From Antitrichia curtipendula (Eukaryota; Streptophyta; Bryopsida; Hypnales; Leucodontaceae), in the NCBI GenBank assembly GCA_951230915.1, contig OX579637.1:22196001-22260000 (forward strand): DNA of 64,000 nucleotides, read 5' to 3'. Numbering within the stretch: the stretch's first letter is position 1; each line of letters begins with the position of its first letter. Below the pieces are notes generated by a model that was given only the letters and a program-made list of their open reading frames with translations, was not told where the DNA came from and ran no database searches. Position numbers and translations under genes: made by a program. This document shows positions 48,644 to 61,259 of the stretch, in pieces.

Positions 48644-51634
48644 GATTAAATGCTACACACAAATTAAATATGTTCATGCATTCTGATAGTTGAGGGTGTT
48701 TGCAAATTACACAACTTTCTTCAAGTCACATTCAAAATGATATACTATGACATTTGATGTGGGCCGCCTCTAAAGTATAGGTCTGGCTTATTTCCTAGTG
48801 TTTTTTTTATTCACGAGTGGACTGATTAAATGCTACACAAAAATTAAATATGATCATGCATTCCTATACATGAGGGTGTTTGCAAATTACACAACTTTCT
48901 TCAAGTCACATTCAAAATGAAATTCTATGACATTTGATGTGGGCCGTCTCTAAAGTATAGGTCTGGCTTATTTCCTAGTGTTTTTATTATTCAGGTATGG
49001 ACTGATTAAGTGCTACACACAAATTAAATATGTTCATGCATTCTAATAGTTGAGGGTGTTTGCAAATTACACCACTTTCTTCAAGTCACATTCAAAATGA
49101 AATTCCATGACATTTGATGTGGGCCGCCTCTAAAGTATAGGTCTGGCTTATTTCCTAGTGTTTTTATTATTCAGGTATGGACTGATTAAGTGCTACACAC
49201 AAATTAAATATGTTCATGCATTCTAATAGTTGAGGGTGTTTGCAAATTACAAAACTTTCTTCAAGTCACATTCAAAATGATATTCTATGACATTTGATGT
49301 GGGCCACCTCTAAAGTATAGGTCTGGCTTATTTCCTAGTGTTTTTTTTATTCAGGTATGGACAGATTAAATGCTACACAAAAATTAAATATGATCATGCA
49401 TTCCTATACATGAGGGTGTTTGCAAATTACACAACTTTCTTCAAGTCACATTCAAAATGAAATTCTATGACATTTGATGTGGGCCGCCTCTAAAGTATAG
49501 GTCTGGCTTATTTCCTAGTGTTTTTATTATTCAGGTATGGACTGATTAAGTGCTACACACAAATTAAATATGTTCATGCATTCTAATAGTTGAGGGTGTT
49601 TGCAACTTACACCACTTTCTTCAAGTCACTTTCAAAATAAAATTCTATGACATTTGATGTGGGTGGCCACTAAAGTACAGGTCTGATATAATTCCCCATT
49701 TTTTTTTATTCACGTGTGGGTGGATTAAATGCTATACAAAAATTAAATATGTTCGTGCATTCTCATACATGAGGGTGTTTGCAAATTACACAACTTTCTT
49801 CAAGTCACATTCCAAATCAAATTCTATGACATTTGATATAGGTGGCCACTAAAGTACAAATCCGGTTTATTTCCCATTTTTTATTAATTCACGTGTGGGT
49901 GGATTAAATGCTACACAGAAATTATATATATTCGTGGATTCTAATACTTGAGGGTGTTTGCAAATTACACAACTTTCTTCAAGGCACATTCAAAATCAAA
50001 TTCTATGACATTTGATATAGGTGGCCACTAAAGTACAGATCCGGTTTATTTCCCATTTTTTATTAATTCACGTGTGGGTGGATTAAATGCTACACAGAAA
50101 TTAAATATGTTCGTGCATTCTCATACATGAGGGTGTTTGCAAATTACACAACTTTCTTCAAGTCACATTCAAAATCAAATTCTATGACATTTGATATAGG
50201 TGGCCACTAAAGTACAGATCCGGTTTATTTCCCATTTTTTATTAATTCACGTGTGGGTGGATTAAATGCTACACAGAAATTAAATATATTCGTGGATTCT
50301 AATAATTGAGGGTGTTTGCAAATTACACAACTTTCTTCAAGGCACTTTCAAAATGAAATTCTAGAAAATTGATGTGGTCCGCCACTATAGTACAGATTGG
50401 GTTTATTTCCCAATTTTTTTTTATTCACGTGTGGGTGGATTAAATGCTACACAGAATTTAAATATATTCCTGCTTTCTAATAATTGAGGGTGTTTGCAAA
50501 TTACACAACTTTCTTCAAGTCACTTTCAAAATGAAATCCTATGAAATTTGATGTGGGCCGCCACTAAAGTACAGGTCTGATATAATTCCCCTTTTTTTCT
50601 AATTCAGGTGTGGGCGGATTGAATGCTACACACAAATTAAATATGTTCATGCATTCTAATAGTTGAGGGTGTTTGCAACTTACACAACTTTCTTCAAGTC
50701 AAATTCAAAATCAAATTCTATGACATTTGATGTGGGCCGCCTCTAAAGTATAGGTCCGGTTTATTTCCCATTGTTTTTTTTATTCTCGTGTGGGTGGATT
50801 AAATGCCACGCACAAATTAAATATATTCGTGCATTCTAATAGTTGAGGGTGTTTGCAAATTACACAACTTTCCTCAAGTCACATTCAAAATGATATTCTA
50901 TGAAATTTGATGTGGGCCACCTCTAAGGTATAGGTCCGCTTTATTTCCCAGTGTTTTTTTTGTTTACGTGTATATGGATTAAATGCCACACACATATTAA
51001 ATATATTCGTGCATTCTAATACTTGAGGGTGTTTGCAACTTACACAACTTTCTTCAAGTCACATTCAAAATGGAAGTGTATGACATTTGATGTGGGCCGC
51101 CTCTAAAGTATAGGTCTGGTTTATTTTCCAATGTTTTTTTTATTCACGTGTGGACTGATTGAATGCTACACTCAAATTAAATATGTTCATGCATTCTAAT
51201 AGTTGAGGGTGTTTGCAAATTACACAACTTTCTTCAAGTCACATTCAATATGATATTCTATGACATTTGATGTGGCCGCCTCTAAAGTATAGGTCTGGCT
51301 TATTTCCTAGTGTCTTTTTTATTCACGTGTGGACTGATTAAATGCTACACACAAATTAAATATGTTCATGCATTCTTATACTTGAGGGTGTTTGAACCTT
51401 ACACAACTTTCTTCAAGTTAATTTCAAAATGAAATTCTATGACATTTGATCTGGGCCGCTTCTAAAGTATAGGTCCGGTTTATTTCCCGTCTATTTTTTA
51501 AAGCACGTGTGGGTGGATTAAATGCTCCACAAAAATTAAATATGTTCTTGCAATCTAATACTTGAGGGTATTGCAACTTACACCACTTTCTTCAAGTCAC
51601 TTTCAAAATGAAATCCTATGAAATTTGATGTGGG
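48644..51634 (+). repeat. 2,991-bp duplicated block, copy 2 (offset 3,229)
   Basis: Second copy of 45,415-48,405. It contains the same internal run of TCAGGTATGG monomers, GTGGCCAC monomers and the five-monomer run with GTTTACGTGTATATGG at 50,962. Confidence 0.93.
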
Positions 51635-52068
51635 TTGCCTCTAAAATATAGGTCTGGCTTATTTCCTAGTGTTTTTTTTATTCACGTGTGGACTGATTAA
51701 ATGCTACACACAAATTAAATATATTCGTGCATTCTAATACTTGAGGGTTTTTGCAACTTACACAACTTTCTTCAAGTCAAATTCAAAATGAAATTCCATG
51801 ACATTTGATGTAGGCCGCCTCTAAAGTATAGAACTGGCTTATTTCCTAGTGTTTTCTATATTCACGTGTGGACTGATTAAATGCTACACACAAATTAAAT
51901 ATGTTCATGCATTCTAATAGTTGAGGGTGTTTGCAAATTACAAAACTTTCTTCAAGTCACATTCAAAATGATATTCTATAACATTTGATGTGGGCCGCCT
52001 CTAAAGTATAGGTCTGGTTTATTTCCCAGTGTTTCTTTTATTCACGAGTGGACTGATTAAATGCTACA
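51635..52068 (+). repeat. 0.43-kb block repeated at 52,893-53,326
   Basis: Two and a half monomers with offset 1,258 bp (7 monomers) to 52,893-53,326 and offset 7,359 bp to 44,276-44,709. It carries CTTGAGGGTTTTTGC, TTTTCTATATTCACG and TTCACGAGTGGACTG. Identity ends at GCTACA (52,068), 20 bases after the degenerate CACGAG box. Confidence 0.85.
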
Positions 52069-53842
52069 GACAAACTAAACATGTTCATGCATTCTTATAC
52101 TTCAGGGTGTTTGCAAATTATACCACTTTCTTCAAGTCACATTCAAAATGAAATTCTATAACATTTGATGTGGGCTGCCACTAAAGTACGGGTCCGATTT
52201 TTTTCAAATTTTATTCTTATTCACGTGTGGATTGATTAAATGCTACACACAAATTAAATATGTTCATGCAATCTTATACTTGAGGGTGTTTGCAACTTAT
52301 AAAACTTTCTTTAAGTCACATTCAAAATGAAAGTCTATGACATTTGATGTGGGCCGCCTCTAAAATATAGGTCTGGTTTATTTTCCAATGTTTTTTTTAT
52401 TCACGTGTGGACTGATTAAATGCTACACTCAAATTAAATATGTTCATGCATTCTAATAGTTGAGGGTGTTTTCAAATTACACAACTTTCTTCAAGTCACA
52501 TTCAAAATGATATTCTATGACATTTGATGTGGGCCGTCTCTCAAGTATAGGTCTGGCTTATTTCCTAGTGTCTTTTTTGTTCTCGTGTGGACTGATTAAA
52601 TACTACACACAAATTAAATATGTTCATGCATTCTTATACTTGAGGGTGTTTGCAACTTACACAACTTTCTTCAAGTCACATTCAAAATGAAATTCTATGA
52701 CATTTGATGTGGGCCGCTTCCAAAGTATAGGTCCGGTTTATTTCCCGTCTTTTTTTTAATTCACGTTTGGGTGGATTAAATGCTCTACACAATTTAAATA
52801 TGTTCTTGCAGTCCAATACTTGAGGGTAATGCAACTTATACCACTTTCTTCAAGTCACATTCAAAATGAAATTCTATGACATTTGATGTGGGCCGCCTCT
52901 AAAGTATAGGTCTGGCTTATTTCCTAGTGTTTTTTTTATTCACGTGTGGACTGATTAAATGCTACACACAAATTAAATATATTCGTGCATTCTAATACTT
53001 GAGGGTTTTTGCAACTTACACAACTTTCTTCAAGTCAAATTCAAAATGAAATTCCATGACATTTGATGTAGGCCGCCTCTAAAGTATAGAACTGGCTTAT
53101 TTCCTAGTGTTTTCTATATTCACGTGTGGACTGATTAAATGCTACACACAAATTAAATATGTTCATGCATTCTAATAGTTGAGGGTGTTTGCAAATTACA
53201 AAACTTTCTTCAAGTCACATTCAAAATGATATTCTATAACATTTGATGTGGGCCGCCTCTAAAGTATAGGTCTGGTTTATTTCCCAGTGTTTCTTTTATT
53301 CACGAGTGGACTGATTAAATGCTACACACAAATTAAATATGTTCATGCATTCTGATAGTTGAGGGTGTTTTCAAATTACACAACTTTCTTCAAGTCACAT
53401 TCAAAATGATATTCTATGACATTTGATGTGGGCCGCCTCTAAAGTATAGGTCTGGTTTATTTCCCAGTGTTTTATTTATTCATTTGTGGATGGATTAGAT
53501 GCCACACACAAATTAAATATATTCGTGCATTCTAATACTTGAGGGTGTTTGCAACTTACACAACTTTCTTCAAGTCACACTCAAAATGAAATTCCATGAC
53601 ATTTGATGTGGGCCTCCTCTAAAGTATAGAACTGGCTTATTTCCTAGTGTTTTATTTATTCCCGTGTGGACTGATTAAATGCTACACACAAATTAAATAT
53701 GTTCATGCATTCTTATACTTGAGGGTGTTTGCAACTTACACAACTTTCTTCAAGTCACATTGAAAATGAAAGTCTATGACATTTGATGTGGGCCGCCTCT
53801 AAAGTATAGGTCTGGCTTATTTCCTAGTGTTTTTATTATTCA
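52057..53842 (+). repeat. 1.8-kb block, copy 2 (offset 8,617)
   Basis: Partner of 43,440-45,225. It ends in a T-run just before TATTATTCAGGTATGG, where the array switches to the homogenised trimer type. CACGTG is already degraded in several of its monomers (CATTTGTGG, CACGAGTGG, CCCGTGTGG). Confidence 0.87.
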
Positions 53843-56721
53843 GGTATGGTCTGATTAAATGCTACACAAAAAATTAAATATGATCATGCATTCCTATACA
53901 TGAGGGTGTTTGCAAATTACACAACTTTCTTCAAGTCACATTCAAAATGAAATTCTATGACATTTGATGTGGGCCGTCTCTCAAGTACAGCTCTGGTTTA
54001 TCTCCTTGTCTTTTCTTTATTCAAGTGTGGACTGATTAAATGCTACACACAAATTAAATATGTTCATGCATTCTAATAGTTGAGGGTGTTTGCAAATTAC
54101 ACCACTTTCTTCAAGTCACATTCAAAATGAAATTCCATGACATTTGATGTGGGCCGCCTCTAAAGTATAGGTCTGGCTTATTTCCTAGTGTCTTTATTAT
54201 TCAGGTATGGACTGATTAAGTACTACACACAAATTAAATATGTTCATGCATTCTAATACTTGAGGGTGTTTGCAAATTACAAAACTTTCTTCAAGTCACA
54301 TTCAAAATGATATTCTATGACATTTGATGTGGGCCACCTCTAAAGTATAGGTCTGGCTTACTTCCTAGTGTTTTTTTTATTCAGGTATGGACAGATTAAA
54401 TGCTACACAAAAATTAAATATGATCATGCATTCTAATAGTTGAGGGTGTTTGCAAATTACACGACTTTCTTCAAGTCACATTCAAAATGAAATTCTATGA
54501 CATTTGATGTGGGCCGTCTCTAAAGTATAGGTCTGGCTTATTTCCTAGTGTTTTTATTATTCAGTTATGGACTGATTAAGTGCTACACACAAATTAAATA
54601 TGTTCATGCATTCTAATACTTGAGGGTGTTTGCAAATTACACCACTTTCTTCAAGTCACATTCAAAATGAAATTCCATGACATTTGATGTGGGCCGCCTC
54701 TAAAGTATAGGTCTGGCTTATTTCCTAGTGTTTTTATTATTCAGGTATGGACTGATTAAGTGCTACACACAAATTAAATATGTTCATGCATTCTAATAGT
54801 TGAGGGTGTTTGCAAATTACAAAACTTTCTTCAAGTCACATTCAAAATGATATTCTATGACATTTGATGTGGGCCACCTCTAAAGTATAGGTCTGGCTTA
54901 TTTCCTAGTGTTTTTTTTATTCAGGTATGGACAGATTAAATGCTACACAAAAATTAAATATGATCATGCATTCCTATACATGAGGGTGTTTGCAAATTAC
55001 ACAACTTTCTTCAAGTCACATTCAAAATGAAATTCTATGACATTTGATGTGGGCCGTCTCTAAAGTATAGGTCTGGCTTATTTCCTAGTGTTTTTATTAT
55101 TCAGGTATGGACTGATTAAGTGCTACACACAAATTAAATATGTTCATGCATTCTAATACTTGAGGGTGTTTGCAAATTACACCACTTTCTTCAAGTCACA
55201 TTCAAAATGAAATTCCATGACATTTGATGTGGGCCGCCTCTAAAGTATAGGTCTGGCTTATTTCCTAGTGTTTTTATTATTCAGGTATGGACAGATTAAA
55301 TGCTACACACAAATTAAATATGTTCATGCATTCTAATAGTTGAGGGTGTTTGCAAATTACACCACTTTCTTCAAGTCACATTCAAAATGAAATTCCATGA
55401 CATTTGATGTGGGCCGCCTCTAAAGTATAGGTCTGGCTTATTTCCTAGTGTTTTTATTATTCAGCTTTGGACTGATTAAGTACTACACACAAATTAAATA
55501 TGTTCATGCATTCTAATAGTTGAGGGTGTTTGCAAATTACAAAACTTTCTTCAAGTCACATTCAAAATGATATTCTATGACATTTGATGTGGGCCACCTC
55601 TAAAGTATAGGTCTGGCTTACTTCCTAGTGTTTTTTTTATTCAGGTATGGACAGATTAAATGCTACACAAAAATTAAATATGATCATGCATTCTAATAGT
55701 TGAGGGTGTTTGCAAATTACACGACTTTCTTCAAGTCACATTCAAAATGAAATTCTATGACATTTGATGTGGGCCGTCTCTAAAGTATAGGTCTGGCTTA
55801 TTTCCTAGTGTTTTTATTATTCAGTTATGGACTGATTAAGTGCTACACACAAATTAAATATGTTCATGCATTCTAATACTTGAGGGTGTTTGCAAATTAC
55901 ACCACTTTCTTCAAGTCACATTCAAAATGAAATTCCATGACATTTGATGTGGGCCGCCTCTAAAGTATAGGTCTGGCTTATTTCCTAGTGTTTTTATTAT
56001 TCAGGTATGGACTGATTAAGTGCTACACACAAATTAAATATGTTCATGCATTCTAATAGTTGAGGGTGTTTGCAAATTACAAAACTTTCTTCAAGTCACA
56101 TTCAAAATGATATTCTATGACATTTGATGTGGGCCACCTCTAAAGTATAGGTCTGGCTTATTTCCTAGTGTTTTTTTTATTCAGGTATGGACAGATTAAA
56201 TGCTACACAAAAATTAAATATGTTCATGCATTCTAATAGTTGAGGGTGTTTGCAAATTACACAACTTTCTTCAAGTCACTTTCAAAATGAAATTCTATGA
56301 CATTTGATGTGGGCCGTCTCTTAAGTATAGGTCTGGCTTATTTCCTAGTGTTTTTATTATTCAGTTATGGACTGATTAAGTGCTACACACAAATTAAATA
56401 TGTTCATGCATTCTAATACTTGAGGGTGTTTGCAAATTACACCACTTTCTTCAAGTCACATTCAAAATGAAATTCCATGACATTTGATGTGGGCCGCCTC
56501 TAAAGTATAGGTCTGGCTTATTTCCTAGTGTTTTTATTATTCAGGTATGGACTGATTAAGTGCTACACACAAATTAAATATGTTCATGCATTCTAATAGT
56601 TGAGGGTGTTTGCAAATTACAAAACTTTCTTCAAGTCACATTCAAAATGATATTCTATGACATTTGATGTGGGCCACCTCTAAAGTATAGGTCTGGTTAA
56701 TTTCCCAGTGTTTTTTCTATT

Positions 56722-56727
56722 CACGTG
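56722..56727. other. CACGTG box retained in B* monomer
   Basis: First of only four intact CACGTG boxes I found between 53,843 and 64,000. It sits in TTTTTTCTATTCACGTGTGG, followed by ACCTAGTAAATGC. Confidence 0.75.
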
Positions 56728-57480
56728 TGGACCTAGTAAATGCTACACACAAATTATATATGTTCATGCATTCTGATAGTTGAGGGTGTTTGCAAATTAC
56801 ACAACTTTCTTCAAGTCACATTCAAAATGAAATTCTATGACATTTGATGTGGGCCGTCTCTAAAGTATAGGTCTGGCTTATTTCCTAGTGTTTTTATTAT
56901 TCAGGTATGGACTGATTAAGTGCTACACACAAATTAAATATGTTCATGCATTCTAATACTTGAGGGTGTTTGCAAATTACACCACTTTCTTCAAGTCACA
57001 TTCAAAATGAAATTCCATGACATTTGATGTGGGCCGCCTCTAAAGTATAGGTCTGGCTTATTTCCTAGTGTTTTTATTATTCAGGTATGGACTGATTAAG
57101 TGCTACACACAAATTAAATATGTTCATGCATTCTAATAGTTGAGGGTGTTTGCAAATTACAAAACTTTCTTCAAGTCACATTCAAAATGATATTCTATGA
57201 CATTTGATGTGGGCCACCTCTAAAGTATAGGTCTGGCTTATTTCCTAGTGTTTTTTTTATTCAGGTATGGACAGATTAAATGCTACACAAAAATTAAATA
57301 TGATCATGCATTCCTATACATGAGGGTGTTTGCAAATTACACAACTTTCTTCAAGTCACATTCAAAATGAAATTCTATGACATTTGATGTGGGCCGTCTC
57401 TAAAGTATAGGTCTGGCTTACTTCCTAGTGTTTTTATTATTCAGGTATGGACTGATTAAGTGCTACACACAAATTAAATA

Positions 57481-58740
57481 TGTTCATGCATTCTAATACT
57501 TGAGGGTGTTTGCAAATTACACCACTTTCTTCAAGTCACATTCAAAATGAAATTCCATGACATTTGATGTGGGCCGCCTCTAAAGTATAGGTCTGGCTTA
57601 TTTCCTAGTGTTTTTATTATTCAGGTATGGACAGATTAAATGCTACACACAAATTAAATATGTTCATGCATTCTAATAGTTGAGGGTGTTTGCAAATTAC
57701 ACCACTTTCTTCAAGTCACATTCAAAATGAAATTCCATGACATTTGATGTGGGCCGCCTCTAAAGTATAGGTCTGGCTTATTTCCTAGTGTTTTTATTAT
57801 TCAGGTATGGACTGATTAAGTGCTACACACAAATTAAATATGTTCATGCATTCTAATAGTTGAGGGTGTTTGCAAATTACAAAACTTTCTTCAAGTCACA
57901 TTCAAAATGATATTCTATGACATTTGATGTGGGCCACCTCTAAAGTATAGGTCTGGCTTATTTCCTAGTGTTTTTTTTATTCAGGTATGGACAGATTAAA
58001 TGCTACACAAAAATTAAATATGATCATGCATTCTAATAGTTGAGGGTGTTTGCAAATTACACGACTTTCTTCAAGTCACATTCAAAATGAAATTCTATGA
58101 CATTTGATGTGGGCCGTCTCTAAAGTATAGGTCTGGCTTATTTCCTAGTGTTTTTATTATTCAGTTATGGACTGATTAAGTGCTACACACAAATTAAATA
58201 TGTTCATGCATTCTAATACTTGAGGGTGTTTGCAAATTACACCACTTTCTTCAAGTCACATTCAAAATGAAATTCCATGACATTTGATGTGGGCCGCCTC
58301 TAAAGTATAGGTCTGGCTTATTTCCTAGTGTTTTTATTATTCAGGTATGGACTGATTAAGTGCTACACACAAATTAAATATGTTTATGCATTCTAATAGT
58401 TGAGGGTGTTTGCAAATTACAAAACTTTCTTCAAGTCACATTCAAAATGATATTCTATGACATTTGATGTGGGCCACCTCTAAAGTATAGGTCTGGTTTA
58501 TTTCCCAGTGTTTTTTCTATTCACGTGTGGACCTAGTAAATGCTACACACAAATTATATATGTTCATGCATTCTGATAGTTGAGGGTGTTTGCAAATTAC
58601 ACAACTTTCTTCAAGTCACAATCAAAATGAAATTCTATGACATTTGATGTGGGCCGTCTCTAAAGTATAGGTCTGGCTTATTTCCTAGTGTTTTTATTAT
58701 TCAGGTATGGACTGATTAAGTGCTACACACAAATTAAATA
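57481..58740 (+). repeat. 1,260-bp seven-monomer super-repeat, copy 1
   Basis: Order A' A B C A B* C. The same order follows at 58,741-60,000. A' also occurs at 55,141, 2,340 bp (13 monomers) before this unit. Confidence 0.87.
58522..58527. other. CACGTG box retained in B* monomer
   Basis: Second intact box, 1,800 bp (10 monomers) after the first, in the same B* context. Confidence 0.75.
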
Positions 58741-60000
58741 TGTTCATGCATTCTAATACTTGAGGGTGTTTGCAAATTACACCACTTTCTTCAAGTCACA
58801 TTCAAAATGAAATTCCATGACATTTGATGTGGGCCGCCTCTAAAGTATAGGTCTGGCTTATTTCCTAGTGTTTTTATTATTCAGGTATGGACAGATTAAA
58901 TGCTACACACAAATTAAATATGTTCATGCATTCTAATAGTTGAGGGTGTTTGCAAATTACACCACTTTCTTCAAGTCACATTCAAAATGAAATTCCATGA
59001 CATTTGATGTGGGCCGCCTCTAAAGTATAGGTCTGGCTTATTTCCTAGTGTTTTTATTATTCAGGTATGGACTGATTAAGTACTACACACAAATTAAATA
59101 TGTTCATGCATTCTAATACTTGAGGGTGTTTGCAAATTACAAAACTTTCTTCAAGTCACATTCAAAATGATATTCTATGACATTTGATGTGGGCCACCTC
59201 TAAAGTATAGGTCTGGCTTACTTCCTAGTGTTTCTTTTATTCAGGTATGGACAGATTAAATGCTACACAAAAATTAAATATGATCATGCATTCTAATAGT
59301 TGAGGGTGTTTGCAAATTACACGACTTTCTTCAAGTCACATTCAAAATGAAATTCTATGACATTTGATGTGGGCCGTCTCTAAAGTATAGGTCTGGCTTA
59401 TTTCCTAGTGTTTTTATTATTCAGTTATGGACTGATTAAGTGCTACACACAAATTAAATATGTTCATGCATTCTAATACTTGAGGGTGTTTGCAAATTAC
59501 ACCACTTTCTTCAAGTCACATTCAAAATGAAATTCCATGACATTTGATGTGGGCCGCCTCTAAAGTATAGGTCTGGCTTATTTCCTAGTGTTTTTATTAT
59601 TCAGGTATGGACTGATTAAGTGCTACACACAAATTAAATATGTTCATGCATTCTAATAGTTGAGGGTGTTTGCAAATTACACCACTTTCTTCAAGTCACA
59701 TTCAAAATGATATTCTATGACATTTGATGTGGGCCACCTCTAAAGTATAGGTCTGGTTTATTTCCCAGTGTTTTTTCTATTCACGTGTGGACCTAGTAAA
59801 TGCTACACACAAATTATATATGTTCATGCATTCTGATAGTTGAGGGTGTTTGCAAATTACACCACTTTCTTCAAGTCACATTCAAAATGAAATTCTATGA
59901 CATTTGATGTGGGCCGTCTCTAAAGTATAGGTCTGGCTTATTTCCTAGTGTTTTTATTATTCAGTTATGGACTGATTAAGTGCTACACACAAATTAAATA
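58741..60000 (+). repeat. 1,260-bp seven-monomer super-repeat, copy 2
   Basis: Same order as the preceding unit, with a few substitutions (TACTACACAC in the second A, TTTCTTTTATTCAGG in B, CACCAC in B*). It is followed by A B* C, a partial third unit. Confidence 0.87.
59782..59787. other. CACGTG box retained in B* monomer
   Basis: Third intact box, 1,260 bp (7 monomers) after the second, in the same B* context. Confidence 0.75.
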
Positions 60001-60321
60001 TGTTCATGCATTCTAGTACTTGAGGGTGTTTGCAAATTACACCACTTTCTTCAAGTCACATTCAAAATGAAATTCCATGACATTTGATGTGGGCCGCCTC
60101 TAAAGTATAGGTCTGGCTTATTTCCTAGTGTTTTTATTATTCAGGTATGGACTGATTAAGTGCTACACACAAATTAAATATGTTCATGCATTCTAATAGT
60201 TGAGGGTGTTTGCAAATTACAAAACTTTCTTCAAGTCACATTCAAAATGATATTCTATGACATTTGATGTGGGCCACCTCTAAAGTATAGGTCTGGTTAA
60301 TTTCCCAGTGTTTTTTCTATT

Positions 60322-60327
60322 CACGTG
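60322..60327. other. CACGTG box retained in B* monomer
   Basis: Fourth intact box, 540 bp (3 monomers) after the third, in the same B* context. Confidence 0.75.
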
Positions 60328-60540
60328 TGGACCTAGTAAATGCTACACACAAATTAAATATGTTCATGCATTCTGATAGTTGAGGGTGTTTGCAAATTAC
60401 ACAACTTTCTTCAAGTCACATTCAAAATGAAATTCCATGACATTTGATGTGGGCCGTCTCTAAAGTATAGGTCTGGCTTATTTCCTAGTGTTTTTATTAT
60501 TCAGTTATGGACTGATTAAGTGCTACACACAAATTAAATA

Positions 60541-61259
60541 TGTTCATGCATTCTAATACTTGAGGGTGTTTGCAAATTACACCACTTTCTTCAAGTCACA
60601 TTCAAAATGATATTCTATGACATTTGATGTGGGCCACCTCGAAAGTATAGGTCTGGCTTATTTCCTACTGTTTTTTTTATTCAGGTATGGACAGATTAAA
60701 TGCTACACAAAAATTAAATATGATCATGCATTCCTATACATGAGGGTGTTTGCAAATTACACGACTTTCTTCAAGTCACATTCAAAATGAAATTCTATGA
60801 CATTTGATGTGGGCCGCCTCTAAAGTATAGGTCTGGCTTATTTCCTAGTGTTTTTATTATTCAGTTATGGACTGATTAAGTGCTACACACAAATTAAATA
60901 TGTTCATGCATTCTAATACTTGAGGGTGTTTGCAAATTACACCACTTTCTTCAAGTCACATTCAAAATGATATTCTATGACATTTGATGTGGGCCACCTC
61001 GAAAGTATAGGTCTGGCTTATTTCCTACTGTTTTTTTTATTCAGGTATGGACAGATTAAATGCTACACAAAAATTAAATATGATCATGCATTCCTATACA
61101 TGAGGGTGTTTGCAAATTACACGACTTTCTTCAAGTCACATTCAAAATGAAATTCTATGACATTTGATGTGGGCGTCTCTAAAGTATAGGTCTGGCTTAT
61201 TTCCTAGTGTTTTTATTATTCAGTTATGGACTGATTAAGTGCTACACACAAATTAAATA
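60541..61259 (+). repeat. 360-bp B-C dimer duplicated in tandem
   Basis: Two B-C pairs lacking A, each B with the private variants CCTCGAAAGTATAGG and TTTCCTACTG, start at 60,541 and 60,901. The second pair has a one-base deletion (GGGCGTCTC for GGGCCGTCTC at about 61,174), which shifts the later monomers by one position. Confidence 0.88.

Noticed and set aside
16650..51634. Promoter-like TATAAT in GATATAATTCCC
   Set aside because: It is a fixed part of the X-type monomer, without a gene downstream and without spacing to any other promoter element. It is AT-rich satellite sequence.
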